Shown: piece by piece, positions 37,009-43,210 of the stretch | Layout: every line of letters begins with the position of its first letter | How positions within the stretch are numbered: position 1 is the stretch's first letter | DNA from: an uncultured Bacteroidia bacterium | Lineage (GTDB): Bacteria > Bacteroidota > Bacteroidia > Bacteroidales > F082 | Direction of reading: 5' to 3' | DNA length: 64,000 nt | Assembly (NCBI GenBank): GCA_902770835.1 | Contig: CACXUM010000006.1 | Location: 46,373-110,372 of the forward strand | Made by a program: the position numbers and the translations under genes | Notes under the pieces: generated by a model | Databases searched by the model: none | What the model saw: only the letters and a program-made list of their open reading frames with translations | What the model was told of the DNA's origin: nothing

Positions 37009-37827
37009 TCAGTCGCCGAGGCGTGTTACACCACCGCGACCCGCTTTGTCGCCTTCCACGACAGGATTGCCATAGTAGCCGATGTCGCCCGAACCGATGA
37101 TGCCGTAGGTGAGCTTGCCGTTGACCCGCGCCTTGATGTCGCCAGAGCCAGCAACATTGGCGTCAAGGTTTTCGATGTCGCAGGTCAGGACGATGTCGCC
37201 CGAGCCAGCCACGCCAGCCTCGGCTTCACGCACCGTGCCGCTGACAACTTTCAAGTCGCCAGAACCGACAACGTTGCAGTCCAACTTGTCGGAAATCAGT
37301 TCATTGCAGACCAAATCGCCCGAGCCAGCCACATTCAATTCGACTTTCTCAGCAGTGACCGTTTTGTGGAAAACGATGTCGCCCGAACCGGCCACATTGG
37401 CCTCAAATTTCTCCGCTTCCAAAGGACTGTTGGCATTGAACGTGCCGCTGCCCGCAAGATTGATGTCTTTCAAACTCGATGCCGTCACTTCGATGACGAA
37501 TTTTGTGGCTCTCAAACTTGTGTTTTTGTCTTCCTTGCGTTTGCCCATCAGCAACTCATTGTCTTTCACTTTGATGTCGAGGTAGTCGAAAAGGTTCTCG
37601 TCCACACTGACGGTGCAGGAATAATTGTCGGCAATCGTGAAGTTGACTGTTGCCGGCAACGAAGTCGAGATTTCGTTGAACGCGGTCACATCGATGTTGC
37701 GGGTAATGATGTTGCCGTTGCCTTTGATGGTTTTGCCGCCAAGCGATTCCCCATCCAGATTGATGGTGCAGGCGTTGAGCGTCATGCTGATGATGGCTGC
37801 TGCGATGATTAGGATGTTTCTTTTCAT
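37009..37827 (-). CDS. DUF2807 (head GIN domain) lipoprotein
   Basis: A 272-residue protein with a lipoprotein signal (MKRNILIIAAAIISMTLNAC, lipobox LNAC). From about residue 100 it is built of repeats centred on VAGSGD or LAGSGT, about eight copies (FEANVAGSGDIVF, LNVAGSGDLVC, DANVAGSGDIKA). This is the right-handed beta-helix pattern of DUF2807 proteins, which are common envelope proteins of Bacteroidota with no settled function. It lies 157 bases downstream of the GntR gene on the same strand, behind a palindromic repeat, so linkage to the ABC operon is uncertain. Confidence 0.85.
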   Translation of the reverse strand: MKRNILIIAAAIISMTLNACTINLDGESLGGKTIKGNGNIITRNIDVTAFNEISTSLPATVNFTIADNYSCTVSVDENLFDYLDIKVKDNELLMGKRKEDKNTSLRATKFVIEVTASSLKDINLAGSGTFNANSPLEAEKFEANVAGSGDIVFHKTVTAEKVELNVAGSGDLVCNELISDKLDCNVVGSGDLKVVSGTVREAEAGVAGSGDIVLTCDIENLDANVAGSGDIKARVNGKLTYGIIGSGDIGYYGNPVVEGDKAGRGGVTRLGD

Positions 37828-37867
37828 TTTATTAAAAACTTTGTCATTTGAATTTCAATTATTTTTC

Positions 37868-37939
37868 AACTACGGATTTCACAGATTTCACGAATTTCAT
37901 TTCATTATAATCTCCGTTAAATCCGCATAATCCGTAGTT
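37868..37939. repeat. Imperfect palindromic intergenic repeat
   Basis: Outer arms AACTACGGATT (37868-37878) and AATCCGTAGTT (37929-37939) are exact reverse complements and enclose a 50-base AT-rich centre with further partial copies (ACAGATTTCACG, GTTAAATCCGC). It fills most of the 157-base gap between the DUF2807 and GntR genes. It could act as a terminator or be an interspersed repeat. Confidence 0.6.
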
Positions 37940-37984
37940 CATTGATACCAATCTTTGTAGTAATACGGACTTGCGCCGAAAAAG

Positions 37985-38335
37985 TTACAGTTCATACGAT
38001 TTTTTTATCTCGTCGAGGCCGATGCCCAAGAGTTTCATCTTCTTGACCACTTCGGGCAGTTCCTTTTCGAGAAACTCCTCGCGCATTTGCTTGAGCACGA
38101 TGTCTTTGGCCTCGGGCGCGATGAAATAGCCGATGCCGCGTTTGTTGTAGATGATGCCCGCTGCCGTCATGGTCTCGTAGGAACGCATGATGGTGTTGGG
38201 GTTCACGCCGAGTTGGATGCCGTAGTCGCGCACCGACAGGATACGGTCGTCGGCCTTCAGTTCGCCGCGCAGGATTTGCTCATAGAGTTGCGAACAAATC
38301 TGCAAGTATATGGGTTTGTGTGCGTTGAATTCCAT
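37985..38335 (-). CDS. GntR family (YtrA-type) transcriptional regulator
   Basis: A 116-residue regulator. The N-terminal winged helix-turn-helix has the GntR signature PIYLQICSQLYEQILRGELKADDRILSVRDYGIQLGVNPNT (described by its key parts: PIY-QI at 8-12 and the recognition helix VNPNTIMRSYETM). The short all-helical C-terminal part (residues ~75-116) is typical of the YtrA subfamily, which lacks a large effector domain and usually controls adjacent ABC exporters. Here it is the last gene of the ATPase-permease-regulator operon, three bases after the permease, and so should be autoregulated with it. Confidence 0.88.
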   Translation of the reverse strand: MEFNAHKPIYLQICSQLYEQILRGELKADDRILSVRDYGIQLGVNPNTIMRSYETMTAAGIIYNKRGIGYFIAPEAKDIVLKQMREEFLEKELPEVVKKMKLLGIGLDEIKKSYEL

Positions 38336-38338
38336 GGC

Positions 38339-39175
38339 TTAGTATTTTTGTGTCTTGATTTTACGATAGGTGAAGTAGAGCAGCACAGCGGTGATGATGA
38401 TGCCAAAAATCATGCCTCCGACCATCCAATTGTGGTACAGTTGGAGCTTTTGTTCGATAGGCATATAACCTATTTTTGTAATCCATCTTTCCAAACGTCC
38501 GTTCGTGAGGAAAACCTGTCCGAAAATCATGGAAAGCAGATAACCGATGCCGAGATAGCAGGCGATAGTTTTGCCAGCCTTGTGCTTCTTGAAGAGCATG
38601 TTGCCCAGCATAAAGATGGCCGCCCATTGGATAATGCCCACATAAAGCGAAGTGCGCATAACGCCGATGGGAAACACTTGCTCGAGGGAAAGTTCAAAAT
38701 CTCCTACATTCACCACACCTTCAGTGTCATTGGCCATACGGATGATCTCATTCAGCGAATAGAGCCTTATAGGTTTCTCAAAACCACCAAAGGGGAAAAC
38801 CGACAAGAAAGCGTCAATCAAATAACCACCAAAGAAAACCACTATGGGAGTAACGATGGCGCAATAGACGAACATACTGACGAACTTTTCCAACGAGGAG
38901 GCAGGCATCATGGCGAAACCCACGCCCTCACGCGAAAGGTTGGCATTGCCATAAACCTTTGAAGGCACCATCATCATGGCCAAAGCCGTCCATGTGCATA
39001 ACATTCCGAACCGGACTGGCGGCATGGTTTCTGAACCGAAAAGCAGGTTGAAAATCCAAAAGATGGCATTCAGGCAGCACCAAACGATGAGCGAGGTGCC
39101 GTAGTTGCGGATATACATCTTGCCGTCCTTCAGCAAGAGGTTCTTGAAACGGTTGAAACTGAATGTGTTATTCAT
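38339..39175 (-). CDS. ABC transporter membrane protein
   Basis: A 278-residue protein with about six hydrophobic segments (residues ~25-45, 55-72, 100-125, 170-190, 200-220, 245-268). It has no strong family motif. Its identity as the permease rests on position between an ABC ATPase and a YtrA-type GntR regulator, the usual set for small drug- or peptide-responsive exporters. A clear AGGAGG (minus strand of 39184-39189) precedes ATG 39175. The substrate is unknown. Confidence 0.72.
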   Translation of the reverse strand: MNNTFSFNRFKNLLLKDGKMYIRNYGTSLIVWCCLNAIFWIFNLLFGSETMPPVRFGMLCTWTALAMMMVPSKVYGNANLSREGVGFAMMPASSLEKFVSMFVYCAIVTPIVVFFGGYLIDAFLSVFPFGGFEKPIRLYSLNEIIRMANDTEGVVNVGDFELSLEQVFPIGVMRTSLYVGIIQWAAIFMLGNMLFKKHKAGKTIACYLGIGYLLSMIFGQVFLTNGRLERWITKIGYMPIEQKLQLYHNWMVGGMIFGIIITAVLLYFTYRKIKTQKY

Positions 39176-39190
39176 AGTTTTATCCTCCTA

Positions 39191-40015
39191 TTAGTTGAAA
39201 AGTTGTTTGATGGTTTGCTTGTTTTTCATCACGGTGTTGAACAGCACCTCGATGCTGACTTTGCTGTCGAGGCCTTCGGGGTTGCGGGTCACGTTGACGT
39301 AGCCGCCGGGAATCATCTCGCTATAGAGCGCGGTGTCGTCCTTCTCCATGCCGTAGTCGAAATAAAGTTTGTCCGTGATTTCGCGGAACGAGGCCTTGAG
39401 CAGCACTTCATCATGGTCGAGGATGATGATGGGGTCGATGAGGTTTTCCACATCCTTCACCTGATGGGTGGAGATGATGATGGTGCGGTTGTCGTTGGCG
39501 TGTTTCGCGATGACCTGACGGAAGAGGGTCTTCGAGGGGATGTCGAGGCCGTTGGTGGGCTCGTCAAGGAGCAGATAGTCCGTGTTGAGGGCCAAGGCGG
39601 TGGAAATGAGGCATTTCTTCTGCTGACCGAATGACATTTCGGCGTATTTGCGCGTCGGGTCAACGTCCAACTCCTTGCAGAGTTCGAAGAAAAGCTGCTC
39701 GTCGTAGTTGGGATAGAACATGCCCAACTCGCGCACATTATTAATAGGTGTGCCCTCCGGGATGGCGAAGTCTTCCGAGATGAAGTAAATCTTCTGGAGG
39801 GTTTCGGGCAAGCGGTTGAAGGGCGTGACGCCGTCCACCTCGCAGGTGCCGGCGGTCGGCTTCTGCAAACCGCTGATGAGTTTCAGCAGGGAGGTCTTCC
39901 CCACTCCGTTTTCGCCAAGCAGCCCGTAGATGTTGCCCTTCTCGAAGCCGAGGCTGATGTTTTTGAAGACTGGCTGACTCTTGTAGCCGAAGTCTAAGTT
40001 GTTGATTGTAATCAT
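39191..40015 (-). CDS. ABC transporter ATP-binding protein
   Basis: A 274-residue ATPase. Walker A is GENGVGKTS (about residues 34-42), the signature motif is degenerate (MSFGQQKK instead of LSGGQ), Walker B is YLLLDEPTNGLD and the switch His is in ISTHQV. The C-terminal ~60 residues are a family-specific extension. It is first in a three-gene operon and energises export by the neighbouring membrane protein. MSFGQ-type signatures occur in YtrB-like ATPases. Start ATG 40015 lies 44 bases after a good -7 box. Confidence 0.92.
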   Translation of the reverse strand: MITINNLDFGYKSQPVFKNISLGFEKGNIYGLLGENGVGKTSLLKLISGLQKPTAGTCEVDGVTPFNRLPETLQKIYFISEDFAIPEGTPINNVRELGMFYPNYDEQLFFELCKELDVDPTRKYAEMSFGQQKKCLISTALALNTDYLLLDEPTNGLDIPSKTLFRQVIAKHANDNRTIIISTHQVKDVENLIDPIIILDHDEVLLKASFREITDKLYFDYGMEKDDTALYSEMIPGGYVNVTRNPEGLDSKVSIEVLFNTVMKNKQTIKQLFN

Positions 40016-40058
40016 GTTGTTGTATTTTGTATTGGTGTATTAGTTGATTAGTACGCTG

Positions 40059-40089
40059 CAAAAGTACAACATTTTTCATTACTGTCAAG
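40059..40089 (-). promoter_or_regulatory. Promoter of the ABC-GntR operon
   Basis: Read on the minus strand, TACTTTTG (complement of 40059-40066) is a perfect TAnnTTTG box. A CTTG (complement of 40086-40089) lies 19 bases upstream. No clear GntR operator was identified, although the region up to 40130 is rich in A and T runs. Confidence 0.55.
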
Positions 40090-40132
40090 AGAAAAAGTGA
40101 TTTTTTTTGAAAATTTTCGATTTTTTTTGTCA

Positions 40133-40293
40133 CAAAACCTGAAAAACATTCAAAACAGAGGTAATAAAACAAGCAACGGCTCTCAACCAGTCGCCGTTGC
40201 AACGTCGCAGTATTGCGGCTGAGAAAGGAGCCAGTTGGCGACTTTCTCTGCCAAAAAGGTTTTGTGGGTTTTGAATGTTTTGTGACCAAACAC
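40133..40293. repeat. Nested inverted-repeat element in a 350-base intergenic region
   Basis: The outer parts CACAAAACCTGAAAAACATTC (left) and GAATGTTTTGTG (right) pair imperfectly. Inside are hairpin GCAACGGC...GCCGTTGC (about 40173-40200) and hairpin GAGAAAG...CTTTCTC (about 40220-40247). No protein homology was recognised. With the terminator at 40299 it fills the gap 40016-40365. It looks like a non-autonomous intergenic repeat or a structured RNA element; it has no tRNA-like features. Confidence 0.45.
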
Positions 40294-40298
40294 AAAAA

Positions 40299-40343
40299 AA
40301 CCTTGACCAAAACTCGAAAAAAATCGGAGTTTTGGTCAAGGTT
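40299..40343 (-). terminator. Strong hairpin terminator after the 229-residue membrane protein gene
   Basis: Perfect 17-base arms AACCTTGACCAAAACTC (40299-40315) and GAGTTTTGGTCAAGGTT (40327-40343) around an A-rich loop. On the minus strand it follows the stop at 40366 and is trailed by a run of T (complement of AAAAAAA). Confidence 0.75.
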
Positions 40344-40365
40344 CTTTGAATGACGGAGGGAAAGA

Positions 40366-41055
40366 TTACTTCTTGATACTCAAAATCACGCCCAAAGCCA
40401 CGCCAAGGAAGGCCGCAAACAACACTTGAAGCGTGGGCGGCAACAGGAAAGTGATGGTGTGTGCCGGATACCAGAACAGCGGAATGGTCTTGGCAAAAAC
40501 GAAACCATATTGGATGTCCCAATTGATTTTCTTAGACAATGTTTCCCTGATTTTCAGCGGATTGCTGAAGAAACCTTTCAGCGTCCCACCCGTCTCAGCG
40601 ATATGGATGTCCGTAATCTTGTGGAAGGTCATAAAGACCGGCGCGAACAGGGTGTTCATCAACACGCTAGTACAGAGTGCTGCAACGAATTTGTGCCAAT
40701 TGAGGTCGGTGGAATCGATCCATTTGACCGCGTTCTCCAAGTGGAATCCCTTTTCCAAAAGAGCACCTGTTCCCGTCTTGAAAATGGTCATGGCGGAGGC
40801 AATGACTACGCCCAACACACCCCAAACCAGCATTTTAGGCAGCAGGCCGAAGCCTTTTTTGAGATAAATGCCCTCGCGGATGCGCAAGGCCAACATCTCG
40901 CCGAAAGTGCCGAGGATGGCAAACTTGAAGAAACTCATCAGCAGGCCGTGGTTGGCAGTGGTTGTGTTGAACCAGTCCCACGCGCCCGGGATGAACGCAA
41001 AGCCGCACACTACAGCGGCCACAACAATAATTGTGATAAAATCTGATTTTTTCAT
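40366..41055 (-). CDS. Multi-pass membrane protein of unknown function
   Basis: A 229-residue protein with about five or six membrane segments, starting MKKSDFITIIVVAAVVCGFAF. The C-terminal part (IPLFWYPAHTITFLLPPTLQVLFAAFLGVALGVILS) loosely resembles the end of Mpv17/PMP22-type proteins (W-x-P, then P-x-x-x-R/Q and a final span), but the match is too weak to name it. It is the last gene of an operon behind the CotH-like secreted protein (five-base gap). No transport or enzyme motif was seen. Confidence 0.6.
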   Translation of the reverse strand: MKKSDFITIIVVAAVVCGFAFIPGAWDWFNTTTANHGLLMSFFKFAILGTFGEMLALRIREGIYLKKGFGLLPKMLVWGVLGVVIASAMTIFKTGTGALLEKGFHLENAVKWIDSTDLNWHKFVAALCTSVLMNTLFAPVFMTFHKITDIHIAETGGTLKGFFSNPLKIRETLSKKINWDIQYGFVFAKTIPLFWYPAHTITFLLPPTLQVLFAAFLGVALGVILSIKK

Positions 41056-41060
41056 ATAAC

Positions 41061-42785
41061 TTATTCTATTACAATTCGTTCTGTCTTATTTCCAATTTTC
41101 AGCAAATACAAGCCCTGTGGCAGTTCAGTTTGGATGCGCAAGACGCTTTCGCCCTTGTGTACATACCGAATTTCCGTATCAACCAAACGCCCCATGACAT
41201 CATAAATCCGAATGGGAACACCAGCCATTGACTCAACTGACAAACAAACATTGATGACTCCCTGAGAGGGATTTGGATAGCAAGAAAACTCGCAAGATTT
41301 TTGTTCATTCAAGACAAACATGTCAAAAATCTCGTCTCGGAAATACGAGTTCCGATGGCGCAAAAACGCATCGACGGTCTCCATGTCTGTTTGCCACTTT
41401 TTCTTGTTTGAAGGAAATCCAAACCTATCTGCTTGATTCTGAACTTCTTCTTCCACCGCTTGGCGATATTCCTCCAAATACGGCTTCATGGCATCGTAGC
41501 TGAACCATGTTTCCGACAATTCCTCATACCGACTCGCAAACAAATACTTAAAATACTCATTTCCAAAGAATTTGTTCATCACGAGACCACTCGTACGATG
41601 GCTAAGCGCTGTCTCAAGGGCGGGATAATCCACATTCGTGAAGCAGCCATCGCCGTCATAAAAAATCATGCGGAACGGCAACAAAATGTAATCCACAAAA
41701 CTGGGCACATCCATACGCTGGAAAGCGTATGCCGAATCTTCGGGCAGCGACAAATCCGCTTGCTCCAAAAAAGCCCTGAACGACTGGCAATCAGTGGGAT
41801 CGCCGTATTGAGGCATGGCCCAAAACTTCAAAATGTTGACTTCATTGAGGTCAACATCATAATGGTCTTCAAGATAACGTTCATCAGGAGATTCCTCAAG
41901 GGTGTAGATGCCCCAATATTCACCGTTGATGAAAACCACAGTCTGCCGCACCGACAAGGCATCGACATCAAGATGCGAAGCCACACGATGGCTCAAATAG
42001 TCCTGCGCCCCTGTTTGCAGCCAATTGCTGCATCGGAAGGGATGCAAATTGAGGCGCTTGTATTTTATGATGGGCGAAGTCAGGAAAAAACAATGTTGAA
42101 ACCGCTTCTTTCCATATTCCTCACGTGCATAAAGTCGCATCCCTTTCTGTTGGTACAGCCGCGACGCTCCACCATGAGTGCGTAGGCCACATCGCTGGTT
42201 GATACCCTGATTGTCAGGCTCATAGAATTCCATATTGATAGGGCGTTCCCATTCCCTTCCAGTTTGGCAATAGTTGCCCGAACCCGTGGAATCGGCAGGG
42301 TCATAATGGATACCTGGTATGAAAATGCCCGTTTCATAATCGAACAGGGAAAGCGAATCGACAGCAATGGAAAGCACCGGCAAACCATGCAAATCGCATC
42401 CCAACGACTTGATGAAATAGGAATTAGTGGCCACAGGACCCACACAACTGTCATTCTCATCAAAAGCGGCGGCGCGAATCACAATGGCGCGTTCCACATC
42501 CGCAACTTCATGATAATAGGAAGGAAGACTGTTTCTGACAGTGTAAATATTTGATTGTGAATACAATCGCTCATCCAAAAGCAACGGTTCCACATAAAGC
42601 GCAGAATGAGCCGAAGGCGTCGCACCATTAACGGTGTACCGAATATGAAAATGCTCCGCACAACTCAATTCAAGCGGAAAACTTTCCTCATAGAAACCTC
42701 CACGCAACGAAAAAGCGACTTCATTCTGAGCAAAAACGCTCTGAACCAGAAAAATAGCGAATCCTATCAAGAAAAATTTTCTCAT
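41061..42785 (-). CDS. Secreted CotH-kinase-family protein with T9SS sorting domain
   Basis: A 574-residue protein. ATG 42785 gives the signal peptide MRKFFLIGFAIFLVQSVFAQ; an upstream GTG would put an RHS-unrelated hydrophilic leader before it. Residues ~22-110 resemble the chitobiase C-terminal-like domain (IRYTVNGATPSAHSALY). The CotH domain follows, with LRTHGGASRLYQQKGMRLYAR, a segment near INGEYWGIYTLEE, and the acidic YDGDGCFTNVDY. In spore-forming bacteria CotH is an atypical protein kinase; the target here is unknown. The type A sorting domain closes the protein (CYPNPSQGVINVCL to TERIVIE), so it acts outside the cell. Confidence 0.82.
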   Translation of the reverse strand: MRKFFLIGFAIFLVQSVFAQNEVAFSLRGGFYEESFPLELSCAEHFHIRYTVNGATPSAHSALYVEPLLLDERLYSQSNIYTVRNSLPSYYHEVADVERAIVIRAAAFDENDSCVGPVATNSYFIKSLGCDLHGLPVLSIAVDSLSLFDYETGIFIPGIHYDPADSTGSGNYCQTGREWERPINMEFYEPDNQGINQRCGLRTHGGASRLYQQKGMRLYAREEYGKKRFQHCFFLTSPIIKYKRLNLHPFRCSNWLQTGAQDYLSHRVASHLDVDALSVRQTVVFINGEYWGIYTLEESPDERYLEDHYDVDLNEVNILKFWAMPQYGDPTDCQSFRAFLEQADLSLPEDSAYAFQRMDVPSFVDYILLPFRMIFYDGDGCFTNVDYPALETALSHRTSGLVMNKFFGNEYFKYLFASRYEELSETWFSYDAMKPYLEEYRQAVEEEVQNQADRFGFPSNKKKWQTDMETVDAFLRHRNSYFRDEIFDMFVLNEQKSCEFSCYPNPSQGVINVCLSVESMAGVPIRIYDVMGRLVDTEIRYVHKGESVLRIQTELPQGLYLLKIGNKTERIVIE

Positions 42786-43078
42786 CAACGATTTCGTTTC
42801 TTGTCCGCCTCCTTGTTCTGCCAGTAGCGACCCAACAAGCAAAGCAGACACAAGCCGCAAAGCACCCCGCCGAGCACGAATCCCGTTTGGTCTTCGCCCT
42901 TGGCGAGATAGAGATAAATGCCGTAGCCGAAAATGCCCAAATCTACGATGATGCTGAGGATGTAGCCAATGGTGCGGCTGGTCTTGTCGGTTTTCTTCAG
43001 CAAAAGGTTGTCAATCAAGAAGGTGACTACGACCAACGCGGCATAGACAAGGTAATAGGTTGCTTTTTCGGTAATCAT
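42785..43078 (-). CDS. Small membrane protein of unknown function
   Basis: A 97-residue protein with about three hydrophobic spans (residues ~8-24, 36-54, 66-82), starting MITEKATYYLVYAALVVVTFLIDN and ending with a basic KEADKKRNR. The longer open frame to 43207 is rejected because its first 43 codons lie in an interspersed palindromic repeat. Its stop overlaps the CotH start by one base (TGATG), so the two are translationally coupled. Family not recognised. Confidence 0.65.
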   Translation of the reverse strand: MITEKATYYLVYAALVVVTFLIDNLLLKKTDKTSRTIGYILSIIVDLGIFGYGIYLYLAKGEDQTGFVLGGVLCGLCLLCLLGRYWQNKEADKKRNR

Positions 43079-43098
43079 ATTATTAAGACTACGTTTAC

Positions 43099-43195
43099 TG
43101 CCGCCTTGCGTCATTGCGAGGAGGAACGACGAAGCAATCCAAAAATTAACGGCGACTCTGGACTGCTTCGTTCCTCGCAGTGACGCGAAGCGGCA
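43099..43195. repeat. Long palindromic repeat (REP/MITE-like)
   Basis: The left arm TGCCGCCTTGCGTCATTGCG, continued by GAGGAACGACGAAGCAATCC to about 43143, pairs with the right arm (TCTGGACTGCTTCGTTCCTC onward to 43195) across a short AT-rich centre. It spaces the acyl-CoA synthetase from the small membrane protein. In translation it gives the SLRGTKQS-type peptide often mis-annotated in this phylum. It may also act as a terminator. Confidence 0.75.
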
Positions 43196-43210
43196 ACAGG
43201 TTGGCATCCG

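Noticed and set aside
43079-43207. N-terminal extension of the 97-residue membrane protein
   Set aside because: The extra 43 codons lie within a long palindromic repeat; ATG 43078 begins a sensible membrane protein.
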